In this document: piece by piece, positions 43,462 through 54,657 of the stretch
Layout: each line of letters starts with the position of its first letter
Numbering within the stretch: position 1 is the first letter of the stretch
Assembly: GCA_025531455.1 (NCBI GenBank)
Contig: JAMYHL010000003.1
Coordinates: 434,001 to 498,000, forward strand
Source: Apiotrichum sp. Y4204
Taxonomy: Eukaryota; Basidiomycota; Tremellomycetes; Trichosporonales; Trichosporonaceae
Reading direction: 5' to 3'
Length of the DNA: 64,000 bases
Translations under genes and position numbers: made by a program
The notes under the pieces: model-generated
What the model was told of the DNA's origin: nothing
Seen by the model: only the letters and a program-made list of their open reading frames with translations
The model's database searches: none

Positions 43462-46400
43462 TGTGTACAGAAGGATGGGGCGGAAAACAGGAAACGGGGA
43501 ATGGGGTACGTGGGATGATGAGGGGAAGAGGGAGCGAGAGGCCTCACTTATGTACATGTACGTGCCCAGCTTCCGCTCTCATATCCACGCTGGACCTCAC
43601 ACATCGGCTTGGCCTGCCTCCGCTATTCACACGCCGCAACGCCGCAGTGCCCGACGCCGTTGTCCGACGAGCAAGAAGGCAAGCGAGGACAGTAGAGGAG
43701 GCGGATCGGGCCGCCTGCCGTTGACGCTGTGGCGCGCATGCCATTGTTGGCGGCGCCACATGTGACCCGCCGCAGAGGTGAGACATGGTACAATGGAATG
43801 GACAATAGGTGAACTTGTTCAGTGGTTAGAGTCCTTCGGGGAAAGAGGTACTCGTTCTTCTTGTGCATCACCGTGCATCAGTGTACATCATGGAAGACCA
43901 GGGGATGACCGACGTCTATGGCTGTCTAACTGCTGACAGCTGACTTGCACACGCCAGCCGCCCCGCCAGCCGCCACATGCCACGCAGCGCCGTCGCCATA
44001 CGCCATTGACACCGACGTCATGTACGCTGGGGTGTTGAATATCCGGCCGGACAGCGAGGTCAACTTTGCTGGAATCGGATGCTGAGAACACCGAGAACAC
44101 ACTGAGAACATCTGGCGAAAACATCCGATACCCGGGATAGGACCTGAGATCGGCGATCGGGTCGAGACCTGGAAGGGGGAAGGGGGCGCGGGGGTGCGGG
44201 CGCGAGGGGATGGGGAGGACAGAGGGAGGGAGGAAGGATGGAGGGAGTACCAAAGAGGGAGAAGAGAAGGAGGGGGCATATAGACGATATTGTAAAGGAT
44301 AGAGAGAGAGGGGCGATAGGTGCAGCCCGGTTCCGTTACATTAGGCTGTCCGACGGCTGTCATCGTCTCTGACGGTGTGCCCGGCTTCGGGCGTCGGACA
44401 TATGGGCTGAGATTTGGTGGAATGGGAGAGGCAAAGGGAAGAGGTGGGGCTGAGGAGAGGGCAAGGGGAAGAAGCGAGCTGGAATGATTGGGGCCAGGCA
44501 GAGACCAGACCCGGCTGAGAGAGTTATTGGATAGGATAGACAGCTGACATTGGACTGGTCTCACTGGTACCATTGGGCTAGGATGCGGCGACGATGTCCC
44601 AGACCTCTGACGTTACACCGCGATATCGGTATCGGTCTCTCGGACTAACTCGAGAGTCGTAACGAGGGGCAGGGTCTCGAGACGACACCTCGAGCCACCG
44701 CGACACCTCTGTCTCTGACGACCACCGCGTGACGGCAAGCTTGATATCGGGGAATATTAGGAGATGTCGGGGGACTGAGATCGGTTGGGAAGGCTGCGGC
44801 AAGTCCGAGATTAGGGAGGTCAAGCGAGGCCCCAATGATCCGGTCGAGCCCAGAGCCCCAGAGCCCCCGAGCCCCAACCCCCCCAGACCCCGCTCAGCTC
44901 AGACGCCGTCATCCCAACGACTAGCCCGACGCCACAGGTCCCGGGTCGGGACTTGGGTTCTAGCTCCCCGGAGATCTGGTTGTCGCGCCCCGTCAAGCTT
45001 CTGATGCTTGCCATACTCTTCGGGGTCTGACCGAGAGGGGTCAGCCGCCCTAGAGCCGCGATAGAGCCGCGATAAAGGCAGGCGTCGTCATTGTCGTGAT
45101 GGCTGGCTGGGATCTGGGAGTCTATCTGGAGGTCGGCAATCAAAGGGGGGAGGTAGGAATGGAAAGAAGTGTGGGGAGCTCCATGGCGGATGCGATCTCG
45201 CTGAAGGGTAGCTAGACGCCCTGTGTCGTCGTATGTCTCTGGGGATGACTCTTCATTGCTCGATGTGTTGGACGTTGGTGGGGATCACTGCAATGAGACG
45301 AGTGTAGGAAGTCCCCACTGACAATGAGTCACTTGGTGTAATGACAGCCCTAGCCACCGCCAGTAGGACGGACGTCGCATGTACTGTAGAATTTTGCTCC
45401 CTCGCAGAGTAGCCTCCAGCTCCCGCGGCCGCGCCCTTCCACCGGCTGGCACTGTCACGGCTAGGGCGCAGTGCCTCGTGGAGCGTGGAGCGTGGGGTGT
45501 GGAGCCTTATCTCCAAGATACTGTAATCAATAGCCGAGATGGTGAGGTCCCGTATCAGCGCTGTTATCTCCTGGACGCAAGTTTGCTCCCACACTAGATC
45601 AAGAGGGTTGTCGCTCTGCACGATCCCCGCTCCTGAGCTCCCGTATCGTCGAGGCGACAAGAGGTCGACGACACCCGAAGACGAGCAGAAGCAAAGGGAG
45701 ACGCAGAGATGCAGGTCGCGGGGTCGCGGGGTCGGCGGTTGGAGCTCGAAGGCCAAGGTGTGACTCGGAAATGTTATTGAAGATCAAGTGGTGGTTGCCG
45801 AGATGGCGAGTGCCGGCATTGGAGCCACATGAAAGTTACAGGGCGGAGCCTGTGCTAACTGGGCGGCGCTAAGCGAGCTTACACCTAGTCCTGGCCGGCA
45901 CCGCTGCGTCTGATTCACCGCCTCGACGTTTGCTCTTGTTCTTGTTTCTAGTTTCTTGTTCTTCTTGCTCTAGCGTTTTCTATTGTCACGGATTGCAGTG
46001 CGCGGGGGTTGCCGCGCAGCCGGCGCCGTCGTCGAGGCCGACTCGGAGAGCAACGCGCAGCGGCGCAACGCTCCCGGTTCCCGTCCCCCCGCACGACTGC
46101 AACCGAGCTTTTGCATGGTGTCATGTCAGGTCGTGGGTTTCACTTCGCGTAGTGGGCACCGTGTTCGCTGTTGTTGCTCGTTTCTCGGCGCGTTGGGCCG
46201 TGATGGATTCGGGGATCTGCACACTGCCACCGGGACGCCCTTGGCCCTTGGTCTCCCGCGATGTTCTCTTGACAGAAGAAGAAAGAACGAGGCGGAGACA
46301 GGCACCGCAGGACCCAGCGCAGTGGGACAGAAAGCAGAGAGGGCGCTGAATGCATGTACTTGAGACTATGATGATCTGCATTGCAGCATACACTACAATG

Positions 46401-47789
46401 CTAGAGCACCTGAGATCTCGAGGCACGGAGGCTGGCGTAAGCTTGTGGTTGCGCTGTGCGATTCCCGTGCCGTGCGCGAATGTGAGATCCTGTGCAGACA
46501 AGGTCCAGCTACGCTGTGCTGGGTTTGATTCCTGTGCATGGAGATGGCAACGGAGGGGGCGATGGCAACGAGAGCGGATGGTAGAGGCACGCGGGACGTG
46601 GACCGAGATGGGGCAAGATGAGAAGATGAAGATGGGAAAGACAGGGCAGCCAGGGATACCAGGGAACAGTGAGATTCGGCTCCTAATTTTTTGTTGTTTA
46701 TCGGTAGCAGAAGGATACGAGATGGAGAACGATGAACTCATAGGCACATCGACCGAGATCTCGGCAGAGGAGCAGCAGCGACGTGTCAGGAACTGCAAGG
46801 TCCGACGAGGTACTCTCAGGACCGCCCAGGCCCGCTGCCTCCACTGATATCCTGCTGACAACTTGAATGACCACAGAGTGACACGATGCCAGGAGATGCC
46901 AGGAGCAGCGTAGGTTTGACCCGACAACGGGAAAAGCTCGGGCGCCAAGCTCGACAAGCTCTGAGCGCAAAGCATAAGGCGCTCGCTGCTCATGAGCTCA
47001 TGAATTCATGTCATGTCTCCAGGCACCGGGACCGGCCATGGAGTTTATCAACGGCCTATCAACCCACCTGTCAACCAGCCTTCACAGCTATCGCAACAAC
47101 AACAACAAACCGGCGAGACGGCGCACATGGCCGACCAGCCACACCGGTGCTAATTGTCCATTGCGACTGCTATCTGTCGCGCTGCCGCCGTCACCGCCTT
47201 GCCTTGCCGAGTGGCCAGTCGTCGAGCACACGCCGTTGCGCGGCGACGAACGGGACGACGTGCACCGCAACCCATCAGGGTATCGCCGAACCGGAACTGG
47301 CTTCACTTGTCGACGGAGCGGCGCTTGAGAGGTGTACAGAACATTGTCTGAGGATCTGGGACATGTAGATGAGATGGTGGAGGTGTAGCAACGCGTTGGC
47401 CGGTGACGACAACGCACCGGGTAGCTCGCGACAGTCGTCGGCCGTTGCTCTCGACGGCATCGGAACGCAGACATCGCTCGAGTTGGACGCTGCTTTCCAC
47501 GATCTTCCATTGAGGACTCACTGTGCAGCTCTCCGCAACTCGTCCAACTTGGACGTCGGACAATCACTTCCTCACCGTAGCACCATCAAATCCTCACCGT
47601 CCTCATGAGAGTCCTCATAGACTGTTATGAGGCCAACGACCTCGCCATGAAAGATATATAAACGGACGTCCTCGACGTCCAAAAACCTCATCACAACAAC
47701 CTCTTCACAGCTCTACAAGTCCTCAGCACTTCCCAACCCTACCACACCTCCATACTTCGTGCTTCGTACTCCTCAGCCAAACAACCACA
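43462..47789. other. 4.3-kb region with no convincing gene
   Basis: The longest gene-poor stretch of the window and less GC-rich than its surroundings. The longest open frames (minus strand 46121-46993 and 43926-44573) are Ser/Cys/Pro-rich, show no motif and have no spliced continuation. Pyrimidine-rich tracts account for the second. It may hold non-coding transcripts or only promoters. No tRNA, transposon end or long repeat seen. Confidence 0.45.
47655..47662 (+). promoter_or_regulatory. TATA box of the lectin gene
   Basis: TATATAAA, 128 bp before the ATG at 47790, in an otherwise non-repetitive promoter. A strong TATA element fits a regulated secreted-protein gene. Confidence 0.5.
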
Positions 47790-48369
47790 ATGCTCGCCTC
47801 TACCCTCATCACCATCCTCACCGCCGCCTCGGCGGCCATGGCCGCGCCCGCCCCCCAGCGCACCATCCCCTCGGGCGGCGACCCCGGAGAGGGCCGTGTT
47901 GTCGGCACCCGCATCCGCCTCAACTCGCACCGCAACATGTGCCTCTACGTCCAGGGCTCCTTCCAGAACAACCGCGAGGCCCGTCTCGGCATGTGAGTCT
48001 TGAATGCTTATCTTATGTCTTCCTCCAGTTCCTTACTGACCCACCAGCCGCACCTGTACCGGCCAGGAGGACGAGCGCTTCGAGGTCAAGCCCGAGGGCC
48101 ACATCCAGCTCCTCGGCACCGACAAGTGTGTCGACGTCATGGACGCCAAGGTCGGCTCGCCGCTCACCGTCTCGACCTGCCCGCCCACTGACCAGATCAT
48201 GAGCTGGGTCTCGGACGGTGTCGACACCCGCTTCCGCTTCCGCTTCTTCAACCCCAACATCAAGCTCTGCATGGACAACTCGTACGGCAAGGTCGAGGAG
48301 GGAAACCAGGTCTTTGTCTGGCCGTGCATGGACGGCAACAAGAACCAGGAGTGGGTCACCGCTGCCTAA
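47790..48369 (+). CDS. Small secreted ricin-B-type (beta-trefoil) lectin-like protein
   Basis: Two exons (47790-47992, 48048-48369), 174 aa. The signal peptide MLASTLITILTAASAAMAAPAP is followed by a short propeptide-like stretch. The domain runs VVGTRIRLNSHRNMCLYVQGS... with six cysteines (NMCLYV, RTCTGQ, DKCVDV, STCPPT, KLCMDN, WPCMDG) evenly placed in pairs, as in the three subdomains of a beta-trefoil. A QxW-like NQEW stands at the end. R-type trefoils bind galactose-type glycans. This is the lectin fold alone, with no catalytic toxin chain attached. The role may be glycan binding at the cell surface, or interaction with other organisms; ligand unknown. Confidence 0.8.
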
Positions 48370-50170
48370 GCCAAAACCGTATCGAGAGTGTAAGAGTAGA
48401 GTCTCATTATAGAAGCAATAATCGGCAACTACGCCTGCCACATGTAGAATGCATCCCTAGGACAACTTTGCCCAAGAGCCAGTGGAGCGAGCTCAGCATG
48501 CTTTACATTGCCTACACCGAGAAAGAGCCAGGTGGGGTTCAACAAGCGCAACATTGGTTACACCTTCAAGCTGTAACTGAATGACAAAACCGACAAAAGA
48601 CAGGGGAGCGAGCCTGATGGCGTGACAATGCTAACACAGTCCGACTTTGTGAGCAATGCTGATAGTAGCAGCCCGGCGATACTAACAGCAGCGCAGGTCA
48701 CAGTTACTGAATACTCTGCGTAGAGTTACTGGCTCTCACCCAAAGAAACAGTGATTGGTACTCACCCAAGCCCAACCTTCGCCAGAGCTTCATGCCTCCC
48801 TATCTTCATCACCATATCATCACTTAGCAACACACATGTAATCTGGCACGGTCATTACCGTTCAACAACGCACAGGCAGAAGGCAGAAGGACTCAACACC
48901 GATGATGGTTGCAAGCTCTTCACTCACACATCACACAGCATTTGCCCCATTACCAGCTTGCGAAGCCTCGCCTACAAGCATCGTCGATCCAAATAGACAC
49001 ATCAGTTCCGAGATATCGAGATCCACACTGCGAGATCACGCGCCGCGCGCCGCGAGCGACACCCGCGGATTGCGGGATGCAAGTTGTGTTGCATCCGCAC
49101 GTGTGGCTGTGCCACGACTGAGGACCGGGGTAGGGACGTGTGAGGTGCCAGGGTGTGGACGACGTCGGCCATCCGGATGATGCACATAGTGACCTTATAG
49201 AGTACAGTATGGTGAGATGGGACGAGGTGAGATGGGACGAGGTGGGCCATGCGTAGGTGCTGTACCTGTCGTGCTAAATGGGGCCTGCAGCCTGCAGCTT
49301 GCAACTTGGTCGGATGTGGGATGCATGGGTGCCATGCTGTCGACCCAAGGACAGTCATAGGACAGTGCCACGACAGTCCCAGCGGCGACCATCCACTTGT
49401 CCGCGTCCACGCATGTCCTCATCGCGCCCAGCGACGGCCATCACCTGACTGACTCCTGTGTAAACCGACTTGCATGCATTTTGTATCTGAACAGTGCCCG
49501 CCGCCGCCCGCGGACCGGCGAGCGAGGAACAGACACCGAGCTACAGAGTATACAGCATTTGGCGGCACACGCGAGGTGAGCTGCGAGATTGCTTGCTGGT
49601 CAGGTGGAAAAGTAGCCGAGGCCGAGAACGCCCCACACATGGCATGCATGCGCTATACCGCACTGCCGCGCTGCACACGCTGCCGCCATTGTTATTGTCT
49701 CAGGTCCAGAGCCCGTTGTCTCCTGCTGTATATCCTTTCGACGGCTGTACCGCTGCTCGGGCAATGTTCCGGCCGCGGCAGCATCGGCGCCGGACATGCC
49801 GGCCCCGGAACCCATCTGGGCCCAGCACAGAGCTAGCCCACCAACTGATACTCACCTGATTGAGCATTGTCGCGCTCTAATCTCGGCGGTGAGTATTCCG
49901 AGCGCATGCATGCAGAGCAGAGCAGAGAGATGCTGTTGCCAGGCGAGAGATGGGAGATGCGAACAGCCGACAGCGTGCCGGACAACGGCAGGTGACCTTG
50001 CATATATGCGATTGTGGGCTCGCTTCATGTCCCGCATTGCATCTCGCTCGACCTTCTGTTTCCAGGCCTCCAGACATCAACACACGCAGCAGTAGCGACA
50101 GCAACGACGACACATAACAGCCCAGCAACCCCACTACCTCTCCCCATTCCCACCTCACTCCCCTCCCACG
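48370..50170. other. 1.8-kb intergenic region
   Basis: Between the lectin gene and pobA. GGTGAGATGGGACGA is tandemly duplicated at 49211-49240. A TATA-like CATATATG at about 50001 lies 170 bp before the pobA ATG. No coding frame supported. Confidence 0.45.
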
Positions 50171-51358
50171 ATGACGGCCCCGACCAAGACGACGGTAGGC
50201 ATTATCGGTGCTGGGCCGGCCGGCCTCCTCCTCGCGCGGCTCCTGCACAACGCGGGGATTGACAGCGTCGTCCTCGAGGCCAAGGATCGGGCGTACGTCG
50301 AGCACCGCCAGCGGGCCGGTATTCTCGAGCAGGGCAGTGTCGACGTGCTGCGCGAGGCGGGCGCCAATTTCCGAATGGACAAGGAGGGTCTCGTGCACGA
50401 CGGCGTCGAGCTGCTGTTCAACAAGAAGCGGCACCCGATCCATTTCCCCTCGCTGACTGGTGGGCGGACGGTCATGATCTACGCGCAGACCGAGGTGTGC
50501 AAGGACCTCATCGAGCTGCAGATCAAGGAAGGCGGGCCGCTTCTCTTCGAGTCCCCCGTCGCCGGCATCGAGGGCGCCGACACGGACCACCCCAAGATCC
50601 GGTACACCCCCAAAGGCGGCTCTGAGACCGTCCTCGAGTGCGACTATGTGATTGCGTGTGATGGATTCTGGGGTGTCGGCCGCCCCACCATTCCCGAGAA
50701 GCTCTCCAAGTCGTACGAGCGCACGTATCCGTTCTCGTGGCTTGGTATTCTTGCGGATGTGCCCCCCGCCAACGAGGAGCTCATCTACGCGCGCCACGAG
50801 CGCGGCTTTGCGCTGCTTTCGATGCGCTCCCCCACCGTCTCCCGCTACTACCTCCAGGTACCTGCCGGGACGGACGCCAAAGACTGGAGCGACGAGGAGA
50901 TCTGGGACGAGCTCGAGCGGCGCTGCGAGACGACCGACGGCTTCAAGGTCGCCCGCGGCCCGATCACGCAGAAGAGCGTCACCCCGATGCGCTCGTTTGT
51001 CCATGAGCCGATGCAGTACGGTCGCGTGTATCTCGCCGGCGACGCGGCGCACATTGTACCCCCCACAGGCGCCAAGGGACTCAACCTGGCGTTTGGCGAC
51101 GTCGTGACCATTGCCCGCGCGCTCAAGCACAAGGTCAAGACGGGCAGCGACGAGCTCCTGGACGCGTACTCGAACACATGCCTCACGCGCGTGTGGCAGG
51201 CCGAGCGCTTCTCGTACGACATGACAAACCTCCTCCACACCAACCCCGAGAGCACGCCATTCGAGGACAAGCTCCAGATTGCCCGCCTCACACGCATCGT
51301 GTCCAACCCCCAGGCCGAGGCAGACATGGCCCTCGCATACACCGGCTTCCCCCTGTAA
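50171..51358 (+). CDS. pobA: 4-hydroxybenzoate 3-monooxygenase (p-hydroxybenzoate hydroxylase)
   Basis: Intronless, 395 aa, almost the exact length of bacterial PobA (394 aa in Pseudomonas). The FAD dinucleotide motif GIIGAGPAG is at residues ~10-18. RQRAGILEQGSVDVLREAG, ACDGFWGVGR (DG motif, FAD/NADPH), YPFSWLGILAD, the substrate-side RYYLQVP and GDAAHIVPPTGAKGLNLA (GD motif) align block by block with bacterial PobA. It hydroxylates 4-hydroxybenzoate to protocatechuate with NAD(P)H and O2. It is cytosolic, without targeting signal. Lack of introns in an intron-rich genome and the bacterial-type sequence suggest acquisition from bacteria. It is about 2 kb from a salicylate-hydroxylase-type gene and 7 kb from an aromatic aldehyde dehydrogenase. 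Confidence 0.95.
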   Translation: MTAPTKTTVGIIGAGPAGLLLARLLHNAGIDSVVLEAKDRAYVEHRQRAGILEQGSVDVLREAGANFRMDKEGLVHDGVELLFNKKRHPIHFPSLTGGRTVMIYAQTEVCKDLIELQIKEGGPLLFESPVAGIEGADTDHPKIRYTPKGGSETVLECDYVIACDGFWGVGRPTIPEKLSKSYERTYPFSWLGILADVPPANEELIYARHERGFALLSMRSPTVSRYYLQVPAGTDAKDWSDEEIWDELERRCETTDGFKVARGPITQKSVTPMRSFVHEPMQYGRVYLAGDAAHIVPPTGAKGLNLAFGDVVTIARALKHKVKTGSDELLDAYSNTCLTRVWQAERFSYDMTNLLHTNPESTPFEDKLQIARLTRIVSNPQAEADMALAYTGFPL

Positions 51359-51462
51359 TCCCAGTTGTAACTTTTATTCGGGTGTTAGGATGCATCGAGA
51401 CGTACAGAGTATAGCATGCGAGAGTACAGATCAGTGGGGCTACAGAATATGCTACAGATCAA

Positions 51463-52509
51463 TCACAGTTCAAGGTCGCGCAACAGCGACCGAGAATGTA
51501 TGTGTTCTATCGTGACGAGCTGGAAGGTCGTGCTCCCCACCCGCGCAGCGTACTCGTCGTCAGTGAGGGCCGTGAACGGCAGGGAGTCGGGTTCTGCCTC
51601 TACTCCATCGAACGCAAAGTGGCGCCGCCGCTCTCTAACTCTGGCAGCGAGGTACGCGCAGACGTCCCCACCAGCTCTCCACAGGCCATCACGGTACGCG
51701 GGCGAGCGGGCGGCGAGGACATGGCCGATGTCTTCCGCGCCAACGAGGGTTAATTCCGCCTTGGAGACAGCCATCGCGTCTACCAAACTCGCGAGCTCGT
51801 CGTCCGCCTCGGGCGCCTCGCTGATCGCCCGCGCATTGGCAAGTACCGCGTGCTGCTCGTGGGAGAAGGACCAGTAGTGGAATACAACGACTATCGACGC
51901 GGTATCAGGCAGACGCGGACGCAGCGGCGCGCGGTACGGCATGATGTAATGCCCCGAGTGGAGAGTAATGTGGACAATGACTGGCAACGCCGCGGCGCAG
52001 AGATGCAGCGCGAGCGGGGCGAAGGCCGGACTCGGGCATTCCGGAAGGTGCGTGAACCCCACGACAGGAGACGGGGGGTACTCTGGCTGCGCGGTGTGCA
52101 CGTCAGTGAGGCGCGTAAGGCGGGGCGTCAGCGGCGCGAGAAAATGAGAAACATCAGCGTGTCCGGGTACATCGCGTTCGGCGGGCTCGAGCGGCACCGA
52201 GATGGTGAGTACCCCAACGGCAGTGAAGCGGATGGACAGCGGCAGCGGGATGGGCGTCTCCCCGATCCATGCAGTCAGACTGCCTTGTATGCGGGACACG
52301 GGCGCGCCGCGGGGGTACAGCGAGCGGACGTCGAGCTCGAAGCCGCCGAGCCGCGTGAAGCGGCGAATGGATAGCGCGAGGTTGGCGGTGAGGACTTGTT
52401 CGGCGCGTTTCTTCACGTCGCGGGAGACGAGCCGGAGAACCAAGAGGGCTGACGGAGCGGAGGACGCGATGATCGCGTCCAGGAGGTGCGGATAGGCGGT
52501 GGCGTCCAT
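51463..52509 (-). CDS. F-box-like protein of a Trichosporonales-type family
   Basis: Intronless, 348 aa. The N-terminus (YPHLLDAIIASSAPSALLVLRLVSRDVKKRAEQVL) has the spacing of an F-box-like helical motif: PHLLD-I, a hydrophobic helix, then LR-SRxxxxxA. The rest is a beta-rich domain without obvious repeats, signal peptide or membrane span. From memory, many intronless paralogs with this N-terminal pattern exist in Trichosporonales genomes; I cannot check copy number here. If the F-box is real it could recruit an SCF ubiquitin ligase. Its tail-to-tail position next to pobA is probably incidental. Confidence 0.7.
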   Translation of the reverse strand: MDATAYPHLLDAIIASSAPSALLVLRLVSRDVKKRAEQVLTANLALSIRRFTRLGGFELDVRSLYPRGAPVSRIQGSLTAWIGETPIPLPLSIRFTAVGVLTISVPLEPAERDVPGHADVSHFLAPLTPRLTRLTDVHTAQPEYPPSPVVGFTHLPECPSPAFAPLALHLCAAALPVIVHITLHSGHYIMPYRAPLRPRLPDTASIVVVFHYWSFSHEQHAVLANARAISEAPEADDELASLVDAMAVSKAELTLVGAEDIGHVLAARSPAYRDGLWRAGGDVCAYLAARVRERRRHFAFDGVEAEPDSLPFTALTDDEYAARVGSTTFQLVTIEHIHSRSLLRDLEL

Positions 52510-53166
52510 CGCGGGTTGGGGGGACCGGGCGACATGGTGCTGTCTTGTACATGTGCATTATAGAATACAAAGAAAAAGATGGAGTTCTGGGACGATATCG
52601 TCCTCGCGTGCTCGGATAAGACGAGGATGTGACGGACGACGACACCCAGGGACGAGGGACGAGGGACAGGCGATGATGGCCTGCGCTGATTGAGTTTTGT
52701 GGCGATGATGCCGTGATAACGCTGTCCGCTGCCAGTTGCCCCTTTGGCATTGTGATACTGCGACAGTAGGACATTGGGACACTATGTGCGTGTGCTCATT
52801 GGGAGAGATCATAAGAGATCCGATCTAGGATCTCGGCATGGGTGGTGCAGGAGGAGTCTGGAGGACGAGGTTGCAGGACCGTTGCAGATTGGAACATGTT
52901 CGATCATAAAGGCAACGGGTGGCACACTTTGTCTGTACGTGTGTGATTTTCCTCTCGTCTCCTGTCTGGTCTGTTCTCATGTACACACAGTCGCGAGCGC
53001 GCGTGCGATGGATCTCCTTGTGCTCTCCTTATGGCACTCTCTGCTCCTTCTCTCGCATGCTAGTATTGCATACAATCCAATGCCCAACGAACAGAAACTA
53101 CGATGAATGATACTGATCCAGGTTATACACAACGTCCTCCCGCGCTCTATCACACATTCGGCTCTC
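52510..53166. other. Intergenic region, 0.66 kb
   Basis: Promoter of the F-box-like gene and 3' flank of the salicylate-hydroxylase gene. Only short unrelated open frames. Confidence 0.4.
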
Positions 53167-54657
53167 TCACATGCGGGCAGCGGGGGCCTTGGCCTTCTCT
53201 TCGCGGAAAAGGGCGTCGAACGCCTTCTCCGACTCCTTGGTCACGTCGTACAGGAAGAGCTTGTCGTGGACTTCGCGCGAGATCATCTTGTCGGGGTTGG
53301 CGCCCTCGTTGGCGGACTGGAACGCGGCGAGGACAGACTCACGGTCCTCGGTGAGCAGACCCTTGCTGTTCTCCGCGGCGGTCATGACGGCCCAGTCGGT
53401 GCGCGGCTTGCGGATGCGCTGGTACACCTCGAGAGCGGCGTGAATGTCGTCCTTGGAGGTGATCTTGGAGAGCACGACGCCGAGGCACGCGGCATCCTCA
53501 ATGGCCTGCGCGGCGCCCTGGGCAATGTGCGGGAGCGTGGGGTGGCATGCGTCGCCGACGAGCGCGGCGTTGCCGTCGACCCACTGGGGGAGGGGCTTGT
53601 GCACGCGGAGCTTCCACTCGAGGACCTCGCCCTCGGGGACGAGGTTGAGGAGCTTCTGGACACGCGGGCAAAAGTCGTGGAACGTCTTGAGCATCTCGTC
53701 CTTGGATCCCACGGCGGTCCACGTGTCGGCCTGGACGAAGCGGCGGTCAGGCTGCGTCGTGCTCATGTTGAACAGGTCGCCCTTCTCGATCGGGTACGCG
53801 ATAATGTGGCGGCGCGCGCCGACCCAACGGTAGCTCTGCGTGCCGGTGAAGAAGGGGACGAGCTCGGGGTCCTCGTTGATCGCGGAGCGGCGCACCATGA
53901 TACGGTACGCGGCCTGGCCCGTGTCCTCGACCTCGTCCTTGATTCCCGTGCGGGCATACATTGCCTCGCGGGCCTTGGACTTGACGCCGTCGGCAGCAAT
54001 GATCACGTCCGCCTGGATCCACTGCTTCTCGTCCGTTTTCCGGTCCTTGACCTGGAACTGCGTCTTGTCAAAGTCGTACTCGGTGATAAAGTTGCCAAGG
54101 TGCAGCTTGACGACGCCCGAGCGCTCAGCACCCACAATGAGGCACTTCTGCAGCGCCGCACGGTGCACAGTCGTAAATGGGTATCCGTAGTTCTCCTTCA
54201 TGTAGCCCTTGTACGACACACTTGTGAGGATCTTGTCGGTAGCACAGTCTGAGTGAGTCAGTTCTGGTTCTGGTTACTGTCCAGTGGAGCCTCACGCCCA
54301 AGCTCGCTGGCCTCCCGCGGGCTACTCACCAAGCACGTTGGCAGTGGTAATGTCCACGCCCTCGCCGGCACACACGTCGAGCACGCCCCAGTTGTCGAGC
54401 ACACGCGCAAGGTTGGGCGGGATGTTGATACCCGCGCCGACCTCGCCAATCTCGGGGGCGGCCTCCCACACGTGGATGTTCGTGAAGCCCTGCTTGGCGA
54501 ACGCGACCGCCGAGCCCATGCCGCCCATTCTGCGGGTTAGCAAGGTTTCTCGTGATGGTGACTGCTGCTCCGGGCGGTGGGACCACCAACATCCCGCCTA
54601 CTCTACTCACCCGGCACCGATAATGTGGATTGCGAGATCAGGAAGAGGAGGCGCCAT
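53167..54657 (-). CDS. FAD-dependent salicylate hydroxylase-type monooxygenase
   Basis: Three exons; start MAPPLPDLAIHIIGAG with the first intron splitting the GxGxxG motif (GAGMGGMGSA). About 445 aa. VWEAAPEIGEVGAGINIPPN (ribose-binding Glu and AGI), IIAADGVKSKAR (DG motif) and AALVGDACHPTLPHIAQGAAQAIEDAA (GD motif) define a class A flavoprotein monooxygenase. HPTLPHIAQGAAQAIEDA is typical of salicylate 1-monooxygenases and related 3-/6-hydroxybenzoate hydroxylases. Most likely it converts salicylate to catechol with NADH, O2 and CO2 release, in the cytosol. The neighbouring pobA and aldehyde dehydrogenase support aromatic catabolism. Exact substrate remains inferred. The C-terminus is KAPAARM, not a peroxisomal signal. 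Confidence 0.88.

Noticed and set aside
43926..44573. 215-codon minus-strand open frame
   Set aside because: Translation of pyrimidine-rich low-complexity DNA (Ser/Pro/Leu).
46121..46993. 290-codon minus-strand open frame in the gene-poor region
   Set aside because: Ser/Cys-rich without motif, signal peptide or splice partner; kept only as a point to check by RNA-seq.
47790..48369. Lectin gene as a ricin-like toxin
   Set aside because: Only the trefoil lectin fold is present; there is no ribosome-inactivating A chain in or near the gene.
50171..51358. pobA as bacterial contamination or misassembly
   Set aside because: It is flanked by fungal genes in continuous sequence with similar composition; contamination would not leave such flanks.
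53107..54252. 381-codon plus-strand open frame
   Set aside because: Mirror of the salicylate-hydroxylase coding strand, rich in Val/Leu/Asp/Arg as expected from reverse reading.
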